A program made the translations under genes and the position numbers. 64,000 nt of DNA from Myxococcales bacterium (GTDB lineage: Bacteria > Myxococcota_A > Bradymonadia > REDH01). Positions 26,463-36,100 of the stretch are shown in pieces (positions within the stretch are counted from its first letter, which is position 1; each line of letters opens with the position of its first letter). Location of the stretch: positions 1 through 64,000 of the forward strand of contig JACKDJ010000014.1 in NCBI GenBank assembly GCA_020633625.1. The letters run 5' to 3'. The notes under the pieces were generated by a model, which did not search any database, was not told where the DNA came from, and worked only from the letters and a program-made list of their open reading frames with translations.

Positions 26463-27380
26463 ATGGCCCGGGTGCTCTCCTGTCTGATGGCGATAGCGCT
26501 GCTCGCAGGCTGCGGCGGTGACGACGGCTACCCTCTCTACGACCCGACCTACTCCGGTGGCGGACAGACGACGTCTTGTGGCACCAACGCGCACGACGAC
26601 GGCTTCGGAACCTGCGTGTGCGTCACCGGCTACGACTGGTGTTCTGAGGACCTCTCGGACACCAACTGCTGCGCGCCCGCAGCGGAGACGTACGGCGAGA
26701 TCATCGTCAGCTACCAGGGCGCAGACGACGAAGGCCTCCAGTCCATCGAGGACCGCCTGCGACCGCGCGGCCTGTTCGAAGCCGTCGCGAGCAGCTACAC
26801 GAACGCGCTCGCCTTCCCCGAGGACCTGTACCTGATGGGCGGCGAGTGCGGCTTCGTCAACGCGTTGTACACACGAGCGAACGGTAGCGCCGCCGTCCTG
26901 ATGTGCTACGACCTGTACGCGTTCATCCTGAACACGTTCGCGACGCGCTTCGAGGCGGCCGACGCCCAGATTCTCGCTGACCACACGTGGGCGTTCGTTC
27001 TCCTCCATGAGCTCGGGCACGCCCTGATCGACATCTTCGACCTTCCGGTCGTAGCGGCCGAGGAGGACGCGGCGGACTCGTTCTCGGTCGTCAACCTGGT
27101 AGCAATGGGCCGCGCGGACGCCGCGGAGAGCGCCGCGGCCTTCTGGTTCCTGGCCGACGACCACCAGGATCTCCCCGAGGAGCTGGCCGACGAGCACTCG
27201 CTGAACCGGCAGCGCTTCTACGACATCCTCTGCCTCGTCTACGGCTCCGACCCGACGACATACGCGTCGATGGGCACGCAGTTCCCGGACATGGCCGGGC
27301 GGCTCCCGCGCTGCGAGGACGAGTGGGAGAGCGCGCGCACGAGTTGGAACGAGCTCCTGGCGCCACACGCCCGGCCATAG
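26463..27380 (+). CDS. DUF4344-type metallopeptidase lipoprotein inside the DISARM locus
   Basis: A 305-residue lipoprotein with signal peptide and lipobox LLAGC (Cys 17), a Cys-rich spacer to about residue 70, and a zinc-peptidase domain. The HELGH motif is at 182-186 (FVLLHELGHALID), followed by LPVVAAEEDAADSF, where an acidic residue could be the third ligand; this arrangement matches DUF4344 putative metallopeptidases. The ATG at 26463 has an AGAGGAA ribosome site. The gene runs against the drm genes: divergent from drmA and tail-to-tail with drmMI with 20 bp between. An extracytoplasmic lipoprotein is unexpected in an intracellular DNA-defence operon. Confidence 0.82.
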   Translation: MARVLSCLMAIALLAGCGGDDGYPLYDPTYSGGGQTTSCGTNAHDDGFGTCVCVTGYDWCSEDLSDTNCCAPAAETYGEIIVSYQGADDEGLQSIEDRLRPRGLFEAVASSYTNALAFPEDLYLMGGECGFVNALYTRANGSAAVLMCYDLYAFILNTFATRFEAADAQILADHTWAFVLLHELGHALIDIFDLPVVAAEEDAADSFSVVNLVAMGRADAAESAAAFWFLADDHQDLPEELADEHSLNRQRFYDILCLVYGSDPTTYASMGTQFPDMAGRLPRCEDEWESARTSWNELLAPHARP

Positions 27381-27400
27381 TCGCCGATCCCGACGCTTGT

Positions 27401-30400
27401 TCAACTCTTGTCCGAGTCGTCACCAAAGAGGTCTGGCTGACCATACACGGGGCCGCGTGGGCCGGCGGGGGTGCCCGCCCCTGCTTCCCGCTCCTCGGCG
27501 GCTCGCGCGGCGTTGAGCGCAAACAGCCGGTCGATGATCTCGCCTTCGAAGCGCCGCTTCGCGTCCGCCTCGCCTGGGCTCGCGGGATCCTGGAAGGCCG
27601 GCGGCTCCAAGTCGCTCCAGCCGTACGCCGCCAGCACCACGCGATCCATCTGCTCGTGCAGCTCACGCAGGTGGACGATCTCGGCGTCGTCGCACGCCGG
27701 ATCGCGGAGCCGGTTGTACGTCGTCGTCAGTCCAACGTCCGTCGCCACCATGTAGCTGGCGCGCGCCGCGTACAGGGCATCGCCCGCCTGCTCGACCTCC
27801 GAGCCGGCCGCGAGCGTGTGCGGGGCAGGGAACGGGAAGTTCTCGAAGCAATCAGTGGCGGAGTATCGAAGATCAGACTTCATGGACGACGACAGCGTCC
27901 AGGACCATCTGACATGCACGCTGGACTGTAGGACTGCGAACTCCGCGGTGCCTGAAAGCGGGAACACGAAGAGCTGTTCCGAGAATACGCGATCCGTCGA
28001 CTGGAACGAGAACATGCAGTGCTTGCTGACGCGCGCTGTCACAAGACATCGTGAGAGCTTCGTGAGCGCACGGTAGAGCTCCACCCGCTTCTCACCAAAC
28101 TGCCACCAGAGGCGACGATAGATGTCGCGATTGTTCCGATCGCGCTCCGGCTTCGCCAGCTCGCGCACCCGCCCGATCAGGTCCGGCCACTGCTCCGCCT
28201 CTTCGAGCGTCATCTGGCCGAAGTTGATGACGTAGCGCTCGAAGTCCTGGGTCGGCGACGAATTGACCTCCTGGCCCCCGATGTACGGGAAGATCCGCTC
28301 GGCGTTGCGTGGGTCGCGCGCGCCGAGCTCGTCGCGCTCCTCCGGCGTCAGCGTGAAGCCCATCCCCAAGACGATGCTGCCCTGGAAGCTCTTCCCCGCG
28401 TTTGCACGCAGCGCGACCGGGTCCGGCCGCTCGGGTCGTGGCGCCAGCCGGCTGTTCAGGGCGGCCACGGCGAGCCCGTTGAGCCGCAGCTCCCCGACGT
28501 GCGACCGACACTCTCCGCGGGCGAGGTGGACCGTGCTGATCGTGACGCCGGCCTCTCCGGGCCACGGCATGGAGTCGACGGCGTCGTAGAGGACCGCGCC
28601 GTCACCGACGATCCGCTGCAGTCCCGTCGCGCGCGTGTCGCCCTGACCGATCGTGTTCGTCGCGATCAGCCCCGCCGTGCCGTGCTCGCCGAGGTAGTGC
28701 GCGGCGCGAAGGAAGAAGTGCGCCGAGAGGTCCGCGTTCCCGTGGGCGCCGGGGTGCACGGCCTGCAGCCACTCGATGTAGTGTGGGCCGCCCGAGGCCG
28801 CGATGTTGTTCTTGCCACCGAACGGCGGGTTCCCAACGAAACAATCGAACCATGCGGCCTTGCCCAACCGGCCGCTCGCCAGCGGGTCCGGTCGCTCGCC
28901 GGCGAACACCTCTGGGAACTCCAGCATCCAGTGAAGCGGCGTGAGCTGCGCTCGCGCCTCGGCCTGCCACAGGTGAAGCTGGGCCGTCGGCGACTCGCGG
29001 CTGGCGAGCCAGTCGAGCACTTCCCCGCGCCGGTTCTGGAGCGCGGCCTTGCGCTCCTGGCGGCGCTCGACCGCGAAGAACGCTCCGACGACGACGTCGG
29101 CGAGCAGTCGCGCGCGCTCCATCGCGTCGTCGGCGTCGCGCAGCAGCCACACCTTACGCTGGGCGTCGACCGCGGAGCGGCTCTGGGCGAGGTCGAGAAT
29201 CTCCCGGCGCAGCCGCAGCGCGCGCTCGATCGCTTCGTTGAGCTCGCGCTGGACGATCAGCTGCTGCTTTCCCCCTTCCCACGAAAGGGCCTGGATCTGG
29301 TTGATGTCGAGTCCCACCAGCGCGTCGCCATGTCGCAGCGCGTGGTCGACGAACGTGAACGGCTGGTCTGCCGCGAGCGTGACGAGCCACATCGACAGCT
29401 TGGCAAGATCGACGGCGAACCGATTCTTGTCGACACCATACAAGCACCGCTGCGCGACGAGCCGGCGGGCGTGCAAGACGGGGTCCCCGTGCTCGTCGCC
29501 GACCTGCTCGACGACGCCTTCGCGGGTCCACGCGGCGACGACCTCGTCTGCGAGGACGCGGCAGGTCTCGACGAGGAACGCGCCCGACCCCATCGCGGGA
29601 TCGCAGATCTTGAGCGCCAGCAGCGACTCCGCCGTCCGCTCCGGGCCCATCGTCGCAAACAGCGGCTCGAGGGCACGCCGCACCATCCTCGAAGAGAGGG
29701 ACCGCGGGGTGTAGTGCGAGCTCGTCCGACGCCGCTCCGTCCCGGGCTGCAGCACCAGGCGGTTCTCTTCGCGCCGCTTCGTGCCGCTGCGCCTCTCGGC
29801 CTCGAGCGCAGCGAGGCGCTCGGCGTCATCCTCGGCGGCGCCCCAAGCAGCGGCCAGCGCGGTCGCTCGCGCAGACGACAGCCCCGCCTCCTCTCGCAGC
29901 CATGCCACACGCTGAGCTGACGGCACCGACGCGAGCGCGTCGACGGTGACCCAAACGCCATAGTCCCGCAGACAGACCGCGGCGGCGTCGAGCCGCGCCA
30001 CATGGTAGCCCATCAGGCGTTCATACACGCTCCCAATCTGCTCAACGTCGAGAGCCTGATAGCTCAGGCGCTGCCCATCGAGAATGAGCAGCCGACGCAG
30101 CACGCCATAGACGGTGGCGTCGTGGATGGCAGGGGTCCGAACGGTCGCACGCTCCTCGGGCAGCCGCGGCGCGGGCTCGCCGACACGGCGCCCCTCGAGG
30201 AACGGAAAGAGCTCGGGATCAAACAACATCCCGTGTCGCGGAGGCGTCCGCAGATCTCCGAACGTCATCCCGTGGTAGACGGCCCTGAAGAGGGCGAGCA
30301 GCCGCGGCCAGGCCCCGAACCGCTCGTGCATCGTATCGGCGTGCGTCGCTGCATCCTCGTGCAGCTGTTCCCACAGCCCCAGGACGCCGAGGTGCGTGCC

Positions 30401-31345
30401 GTACAGGGGGGCATCGACCGGCATCAAGCCGCGATCCTCGGCGTAGAGCAGAAAGACCAGGCGCAACAGCACGGTGAGCAGCGCCCGGTAGACGTGGTCG
30501 TCGTCGACCTCGAGTGCAGCGCTCAGCGCTCCGCCGTCGCCCCGCTCTTCGCACTCTTCGAAGCCGGCCAGCAGCAGCTCGATGGCCTCGAAGACCTGCC
30601 GAGCGAGCTCCGCGGTGACGTCGGCTTGCCGGCGTCGACTGTCGCGCAGGATCGCGTGGAGATCCCGATCGGGAGATGTGAAGACCGTCTGCGCAGAGAG
30701 GAGCGAGAGCAAGCCGCCGAAGATGTCTTGGCCGCCGGGTCCCGCCATGTCGCGGATGCCGAACGTGATCGCGCCCGAGGCCTCTCCGTGGGGGGCCACG
30801 ACGAGACGGAGCACGTCACCGTTGAACAGCAGCCCCACCGGGACCTGAACGTGACGGAGCAGTCGCTCGAACTTCGCCGCCGGAGGGTAGTGCCACTCAC
30901 CAGTGGTCGTCTCGGGGCGGTCCAGGTCGAGCCCGGAGGGGAGCTCCCACGCGAGCCACACGTACCCGCGGCCGGCGCCCGGCGACGCCGCCTCGCGCTC
31001 CAGCTCCGCGGTGTCGGGCGGCGCGACCCGGCGGAGCGCCCGCGTGGGACGCAGGTGCTGCCGCCCCTCGGGCACCCACAGCGACAGCTCGTCGGGGAGC
31101 ACCCCGTCGAAGTCGAAGTCGCCCTCTTCGTAGCCGAGAATCTCGAGCAGCGGGGTCAGGCTTGGGAGCCGCTGGGCGCCGCTTTGGCCGTCGATGAGCG
31201 CAGACCGCAGCGCAGCGTGCTCCACGCGAGTCGCGGGACGGGCACACTGCGCGTCGACCAGGGCCGGGACCGAGACGACGAGCCCCTGAATCGGCTGGAC
31301 CATGCCGAGCCAGGTTTCGTGAAACCGCCGGTCGATGTGACTCAC
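27401..31345 (-). CDS. drmMI: class 1 DISARM DNA adenine methyltransferase DrmMI
   Basis: A 1314-residue N6-adenine DNA methyltransferase of the type IIG-like size seen in class 1 DISARM. The SAM site is CDPAMGSGAFLVETCR and the catalytic motif IV is VGNPPFGGKN (NPPF). Long N- and C-terminal regions probably handle target recognition; the C-terminal part FENFPFP resembles type IIG target-recognition ends. Methylation protects host DNA. The GTG at 31345 overlaps the drmD stop by 4 bp (GTGA). It ends 20 bp from the stop of the convergent lipoprotein gene. Confidence 0.94.
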   Translation of the reverse strand: MSHIDRRFHETWLGMVQPIQGLVVSVPALVDAQCARPATRVEHAALRSALIDGQSGAQRLPSLTPLLEILGYEEGDFDFDGVLPDELSLWVPEGRQHLRPTRALRRVAPPDTAELEREAASPGAGRGYVWLAWELPSGLDLDRPETTTGEWHYPPAAKFERLLRHVQVPVGLLFNGDVLRLVVAPHGEASGAITFGIRDMAGPGGQDIFGGLLSLLSAQTVFTSPDRDLHAILRDSRRRQADVTAELARQVFEAIELLLAGFEECEERGDGGALSAALEVDDDHVYRALLTVLLRLVFLLYAEDRGLMPVDAPLYGTHLGVLGLWEQLHEDAATHADTMHERFGAWPRLLALFRAVYHGMTFGDLRTPPRHGMLFDPELFPFLEGRRVGEPAPRLPEERATVRTPAIHDATVYGVLRRLLILDGQRLSYQALDVEQIGSVYERLMGYHVARLDAAAVCLRDYGVWVTVDALASVPSAQRVAWLREEAGLSSARATALAAAWGAAEDDAERLAALEAERRSGTKRREENRLVLQPGTERRRTSSHYTPRSLSSRMVRRALEPLFATMGPERTAESLLALKICDPAMGSGAFLVETCRVLADEVVAAWTREGVVEQVGDEHGDPVLHARRLVAQRCLYGVDKNRFAVDLAKLSMWLVTLAADQPFTFVDHALRHGDALVGLDINQIQALSWEGGKQQLIVQRELNEAIERALRLRREILDLAQSRSAVDAQRKVWLLRDADDAMERARLLADVVVGAFFAVERRQERKAALQNRRGEVLDWLASRESPTAQLHLWQAEARAQLTPLHWMLEFPEVFAGERPDPLASGRLGKAAWFDCFVGNPPFGGKNNIAASGGPHYIEWLQAVHPGAHGNADLSAHFFLRAAHYLGEHGTAGLIATNTIGQGDTRATGLQRIVGDGAVLYDAVDSMPWPGEAGVTISTVHLARGECRSHVGELRLNGLAVAALNSRLAPRPERPDPVALRANAGKSFQGSIVLGMGFTLTPEERDELGARDPRNAERIFPYIGGQEVNSSPTQDFERYVINFGQMTLEEAEQWPDLIGRVRELAKPERDRNNRDIYRRLWWQFGEKRVELYRALTKLSRCLVTARVSKHCMFSFQSTDRVFSEQLFVFPLSGTAEFAVLQSSVHVRWSWTLSSSMKSDLRYSATDCFENFPFPAPHTLAAGSEVEQAGDALYAARASYMVATDVGLTTTYNRLRDPACDDAEIVHLRELHEQMDRVVLAAYGWSDLEPPAFQDPASPGEADAKRRFEGEIIDRLFALNAARAAEEREAGAGTPAGPRGPVYGQPDLFGDDSDKS

Positions 31346-34300
31346 GACCGTGTCTCCGGCCAGAGGTAGAGGAGGCCGATCGGCTCGAGCCGGCGGGCTT
31401 GGACGTCGTAGAGGGCCCGCAGCTGGCTCGGCTCCTCGGAGCGCTCGCGCTCGATGTCACGCGACCGCTTCTCCATGTGGTCACGGTCGAGCTCGAGCTG
31501 TCGCCGCTGGATGCGGTCCTCGGGCGCAACGCTATCGAAGTCGATCGTCAGCTGCGCGACCAGCCCGCGGAGGCGAGTCTGCTGTCTGTCGAGGAGTGCA
31601 CGCAGATCGCTTGCCTCCTGCTCGCCCCGCGCGCGCAGCTTTACGACGGCGTCACGCGCGTTCGCCTCGGCCTCGTCGCGCACATGCGGCCAGAGGGTCG
31701 CGAAGTCCGCGCCGGCGACGGCCGCGACACGCGCACACACGCTCGCGGGGGTCACGAGCCGATCGAACCGGTCGCGGTACGCGTCGTCGAACAGCGAGAT
31801 CAGCTCGGCTTCGTGCGCAGGCGACACGGGCTCGAGGTGTGGCGGCTCGCGCGACTCGAGCCAGGGCGCGGCCACGCACACGAGCTCCTCGTGCAGACGC
31901 GAAGAGCCGCGGCCAAACAGCGACAGTCGCCCAAAAGCGAGTACGTGCGGCGTCGACAGTCGGGGTACGCGGGCGACCGCTACCCTGTGGAGCTCATCAC
32001 CGGCCCAGCCGTGCGCCAGAAAGCGCGACAGTACCCGTTGCGCGAGCGGGTGTGCGAGGTGAAGCTGGACCACATCCGCCCGCAGCCGACCGGCCGGCTC
32101 GAAGCTGACGGGCAGTGGCGCTCGCTTTCGGTGCTCCCACAGAGGCTCATCGCGACCACGAGGGGGGCGCGCAGAGTCGAGGGTCGCCTGCCAACCGTTT
32201 GGAAACTGCGGGAGCTGCCAGAGTCCGTCGCCGAGCGAGGCGAGGGGCGAGGTCCCGAGGGGCCTCTGGAGTGCGACGTTCATCCCGGTCTCGATCACCT
32301 TGTGAAAGAGGCCGGCGTCGTGGCCCAGCTGGCGTCGCGATCGGTCGAGCGTTCGGGCGGCGAGGTCGAGGTCTCGGCCCAGCGCAGCGGCGGCCCGCTG
32401 CGTCTCTAGCTCGGACGAGACGGCGCCGCGCCGCGCGCGCGCGCGAGCGTCTATCTCTTCGAGCCGGCCGATGGACGACTCGCGGATCCCGTCTGCGAGC
32501 TCGGCGGCGATGTCGTCCATGATCACTGCGCCGAGCGAGCCGAGCTCGCGCTGGATCACGTCGACCTTTCGGACGAGCGCGGCGAGCACGCGGTCCTCGG
32601 CACGCTGCGGGTAGACGAAGTAGTGACAGAACACCTCTGCCGCGGGCTGAAGCGCCCGGTCGATGCGGCCGTTCCGCTGCTCCATCCGAGCGGGATTCCA
32701 GGGGATGTCGAAGTGGAACAGGGTCGCGCAGGCGCCCTGCAGGTTCACGCCCTCGCGCGCGGCGTCCGTACAGAGGAGGATTCGCAGGGGGCTCTCGGAT
32801 GGCGCCGAATTGAACGCGCGCTGGACCTTGTCGCGGGCGTCGTCCGACATGCCGCCGTGAAAGACGCCGATGCGCTGGTCGGCGTCGGCGGTGTGAGCGA
32901 CGGCACCCGAGAGCTGGGTTCGAAGGTAGCGGAGCGTGTCGCCGTACTCGGTGAACACGAGCAGCCGAGTCTCCGACCACGTCGCGTCTGCTCCACAACC
33001 GGCGTCGAGCGCGACCGCGGGGCACTGGTGCCGGCGGATCCAGTCGAACAGGAGCCGTAGCTTCGCGTCAGGCCTGCTCCGCAGGCGGTCGGCGGCGGCC
33101 ACGAGCTCTTTGAGCAGCTCTGCGGGCACCGTCGTCGGGTCCAGCCCCATGCTCGCGCTCGCCGCTTCGTCGGCCTCCTCACGGTCGAGCGCGTCGTCGG
33201 ACTGCCCGTACGCTTCGAGATCGAGATCGAGCGAGGCTTGGGCGAGGCCCGAGCTGGACTGTGCCGGTCGGTCCTCGAGCGACTCCCGACGCAGGGCTCT
33301 CGCGTGCGCCGCGAGCGTTCGAGCGAAGGCCTCGACGGACGACAGGAGGCGCTTCTGAAGGTTCACGAAGACCAGGCGCGCGCGGCCGCTGGTTGGCTCG
33401 ACAGCCTGGCTGTAGGTGCGGAGGAGGGCCGCGAGCGTGAGCTCGTCGCCCTCGACTCCGCCGAGCTCGACCTCCGTTGCGGAGTCGCCGTCGATAGTGG
33501 TCGCGGCTCGCCAGCCGGTGGGATCGTGGCGCAGCCGATGCTCGACGATCCGACGCTGCGGGAACTCCTCGCCCAGCTTGCGCAGGTCTTCCTTGAGCCG
33601 CCGAACCATCACAGGCTCGAGCTGGCGGGCATCGTCGACTGGCACACCGCGAGTGAAGCGCTGCGGATCCATGATCTCGAGCAGAGCGGAGAAGCTGTTC
33701 GAGTGTCCGTTGTGCGGTGTCGCGGAGAGAAAGAGCCGGTTCTCGAACTTGGGTGCGACCTCGCGCACGACGCCTGTGAGCTGGCTGTCGACTGCGTACT
33801 CCGACGCGGTGCTCGGCGCCGCGTGGTGCGCCTCGTCGAGGATCAGCAGGCTCCGGGCCCGGCGTTCGCCGAGCTGTTGGAGCAGGGGGTCGCGGTGCTC
33901 GGGCCGCCTCAGCATCGGGTAAGAGACGATGAACCGGGAGTGCGTGGACCACGGGTTCACCGCGAAGCCGCGCTCCTTTCGCCGCTCCGAGACGAACGCG
34001 CGGGTGTAGATCTCGAAGCGCTGTCCGAACCGTCGCTCGAGCTCGTCGCGCCACTGGAGGGTGACCGACGCTGGGCAGACCACCAGCGTGAAGTCGACGC
34101 GCTGGCGGAGCGTGAGCTCCTGGAGCACGAGCCCCGCCTCGATCGTCTTCCCCAGCCCCACATCGTCGGCAATGAAGAGATTGGCTCGCGGCAGGCGCAG
34201 CGCCTTGGCGAGCGGGGTGAGCTGGTGGCTGAGCAGCTTGATCCCGGCACGGAACGGCGCCTGGAACAGGCCGGCGTCGGTAGCCGTGACCGCGTTCCAC

Positions 34301-34881
34301 CGAAGCGCGTAGTACCAAGCCGCGAAGAGGCGAGGGTCATCGGTCCCTCTCACGGCGCCGATCCCGTCGGCGTGCTGACGAAGGACCCGCGCGCCAAGCT
34401 CGAGCTCCCAGAGGACCTCGAGGGGCCGGCCCTGGTCGTCATCGTCGAGGCACGTCAGCGAGACCCGGGTCATGTCGTCGCCTGCGGCGCCGGCCTCCAC
34501 GTCCACGACGAGGTACTGTCGTTGTCGGCACACGACGAGGTCGCCGGGTTGCGGCAGCCCGTTGTCGGGGACGGCGGGCGCTGCCCGAAGGCGGGCGAGG
34601 TCGGCGTCCAAGTCGGCCGCCGCGAGGATCCGCTCGACGAGGTCGACGAGGGCACGCCCGCTGTCGGGCAGGCCATGCGCGCGGCACGCGGCGCGGAGCT
34701 CGTCGCGCGTGAGCTCGTGCAAGACCTCGTACATCTGCCCGCGCACGTCGTGCGCGAACCGCCGCGCCTGCTCGGCCTTCGCGAGGGAGCTGGGCACGAC
34801 GGCGCCGAACTCGCGCGCCACCTCTGCGATGCGAGCTTGAGTCAGCGTCTCGACGACGGTCTGTACGGTAGGCGCGAGCAT
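31342..34881 (-). CDS. drmD: DISARM SNF2-like helicase DrmD
   Basis: A 1179-residue SNF2/SF2 helicase, the first gene of the class 1 drm transcription unit. Walker A is ADDVGLGKTIEAG, motif II LLILDEAHHA, motif III SATPHNGHS, and the second lobe has VFTEYGDTLRYL, DAAREGVNLQ and the motif VI QRNGRIDR. A charged alpha-helical C-terminal part (about 1080-1170) may form a coiled coil. The ATG at 34881 is chosen because it starts MLAPTVQTVVETL and because the upstream in-frame extension is Arg/Pro/Ala-rich and non-conserved in character. Presence of DrmD and DrmMI (not DrmE/DrmMII) defines class 1. Confidence 0.94.
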   Translation of the reverse strand: MLAPTVQTVVETLTQARIAEVAREFGAVVPSSLAKAEQARRFAHDVRGQMYEVLHELTRDELRAACRAHGLPDSGRALVDLVERILAAADLDADLARLRAAPAVPDNGLPQPGDLVVCRQRQYLVVDVEAGAAGDDMTRVSLTCLDDDDQGRPLEVLWELELGARVLRQHADGIGAVRGTDDPRLFAAWYYALRWNAVTATDAGLFQAPFRAGIKLLSHQLTPLAKALRLPRANLFIADDVGLGKTIEAGLVLQELTLRQRVDFTLVVCPASVTLQWRDELERRFGQRFEIYTRAFVSERRKERGFAVNPWSTHSRFIVSYPMLRRPEHRDPLLQQLGERRARSLLILDEAHHAAPSTASEYAVDSQLTGVVREVAPKFENRLFLSATPHNGHSNSFSALLEIMDPQRFTRGVPVDDARQLEPVMVRRLKEDLRKLGEEFPQRRIVEHRLRHDPTGWRAATTIDGDSATEVELGGVEGDELTLAALLRTYSQAVEPTSGRARLVFVNLQKRLLSSVEAFARTLAAHARALRRESLEDRPAQSSSGLAQASLDLDLEAYGQSDDALDREEADEAASASMGLDPTTVPAELLKELVAAADRLRSRPDAKLRLLFDWIRRHQCPAVALDAGCGADATWSETRLLVFTEYGDTLRYLRTQLSGAVAHTADADQRIGVFHGGMSDDARDKVQRAFNSAPSESPLRILLCTDAAREGVNLQGACATLFHFDIPWNPARMEQRNGRIDRALQPAAEVFCHYFVYPQRAEDRVLAALVRKVDVIQRELGSLGAVIMDDIAAELADGIRESSIGRLEEIDARARARRGAVSSELETQRAAAALGRDLDLAARTLDRSRRQLGHDAGLFHKVIETGMNVALQRPLGTSPLASLGDGLWQLPQFPNGWQATLDSARPPRGRDEPLWEHRKRAPLPVSFEPAGRLRADVVQLHLAHPLAQRVLSRFLAHGWAGDELHRVAVARVPRLSTPHVLAFGRLSLFGRGSSRLHEELVCVAAPWLESREPPHLEPVSPAHEAELISLFDDAYRDRFDRLVTPASVCARVAAVAGADFATLWPHVRDEAEANARDAVVKLRARGEQEASDLRALLDRQQTRLRGLVAQLTIDFDSVAPEDRIQRRQLELDRDHMEKRSRDIERERSEEPSQLRALYDVQARRLEPIGLLYLWPETRS

Positions 34882-35008
34882 GGGCGGCCCCGACGTAGGC
34901 GAGTGCGTGGTTATCTCGCGGTGGCGGGCTGAACTCAAGGGGTGGGCGCTCGCGGGGGGCGTGGGTGAGCCGCCCCAACCCAGGCAAATTGCTCCTCGCG
35001 AGCGCGCC

Positions 35009-35034
35009 CACGCGTGCGCGTGCACGCGTGCGCG
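35009..35034. repeat. alternating purine-pyrimidine (Z-DNA-prone) tract
   Basis: Twenty-six consecutive bases strictly alternate pyrimidine and purine (CACGCGTGCG... to ...GCGTGCGCG), mostly CG and TG/CA steps, 128 bp upstream of drmD. Such tracts can adopt Z-DNA under negative supercoiling. Confidence 0.6.
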
Positions 35035-35550
35035 AGCATAGTAGCCCACCGGCGACTGCCGGCGGTCCGCAGCGCCCGCGGTGCGTGCGCGGCGAGGGCG
35101 ACGGCTCAAGTCAGCGCCAACACCGGGCCCGCGCCACGCACGCAAGGGCGCCCGAGAGGTGCGGCCGCGGGCGTCGCGGGGGCCTGGTCCGGGCCGGCAC
35201 ACCGCCACGGATCGTCGCGAAAAAGCGACACACTCGATCAAGAGTCACTTGCGCCGGTCTCCGCGGTCGGGTAGGGTCCCCGTACCGCTCGTACGGCCGT
35301 AGTCGCGTGCGCGCGACCGAACTTAAGAGTTATACGGCTTTCGGTTTATTTTTTAGCCATCGTGTATTCGGTTTCCGCCTTCGCGGAATTCGCATGACAG
35401 TTTAGCGAAAGCGCGTTCGGGTCTTCATCCCGTTGCGCCTAACGTACTCTCGTCTTGTCGAATCGCCGACCGCATGTTCGCCGCATTCGAGCGCGCGCTT
35501 TGCAGAATCTGCGGACGCGCGCTTTGCAGAATTGCTAGCCCGCAGCTTGC

Positions 35551-35963
35551 GAATCCGCTGAGCGCAGCTTTGCAGAGCTGCGATGCGAATCTTGCAGAAT
35601 CTCTAGTTCGCGTTTCCCGAATCCGCTGAGCGCAGCTTTGCAGAGCCGCTGACGCGCACTTTGCGGAATCTCTAGTTCGCGTTTTACGAATCCGCTGAGC
35701 GTAGCTTTGCAGAGCTGCTGATGCGCACTTTGCGGAATCTCTAGCCCGCGTTTCGCGAATCCGCTGAGCGCAGCTTTGCAGAGCTGCTGACGCGCACTTT
35801 GCGGAATCTCTAGCCCGCGTTTTGCGAACCCGCTGAACGCAGCTTGGCAGAGCTGCCGATGCGTACTTTGCGGAATCTCTAGCCCGCGTTTTACGAATCC
35901 GCTGAGCGCAGCTTGGTAGAGCCGCCGATGGGCGTTCCGCACGCTCGCGAATCCGCGCAAAGT
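35551..35963. repeat. array of six 69-bp tandem repeats
   Basis: Units start with GAATCCGCTGAGCGCAG at 35551, 35619, 35688, 35757, 35826 and 35895, with spacing of 68-69 bp; a degenerate end follows at 35949 and partial copies precede from about 35495. Each unit holds an internal hairpin (GCAGCT-TTGCAG-AGCTGC) and a CTCTAGCCCGCGTTTTGCGAATC segment. Copies differ at a few positions only. Because 69 is a multiple of three, two minus-strand frames stay open with a 23-residue period; this may be incidental. Confidence 0.9.
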
Positions 35964-36100
35964 TTTTGGTTCGCGTCGCCTGCTCGTTGGTCGCGGTCAA
36001 CTCGCGTTTGTCATCGTACACGCGGACGGGTCTTCCACAAGCTCACCGCGCCGCACCGTGGCGCACAGCGTAAGCACTCAGACAAACACGGAGGACTCCG

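Noticed and set aside
34965..35405. 146-codon plus-strand frame upstream of drmD
   Set aside because: Arg-rich composition without domain; crosses the AT-rich patch and has no good start.
35551..35963. CRISPR array
   Set aside because: Repeats are contiguous 69-bp units without unique spacers, and no cas genes are present.
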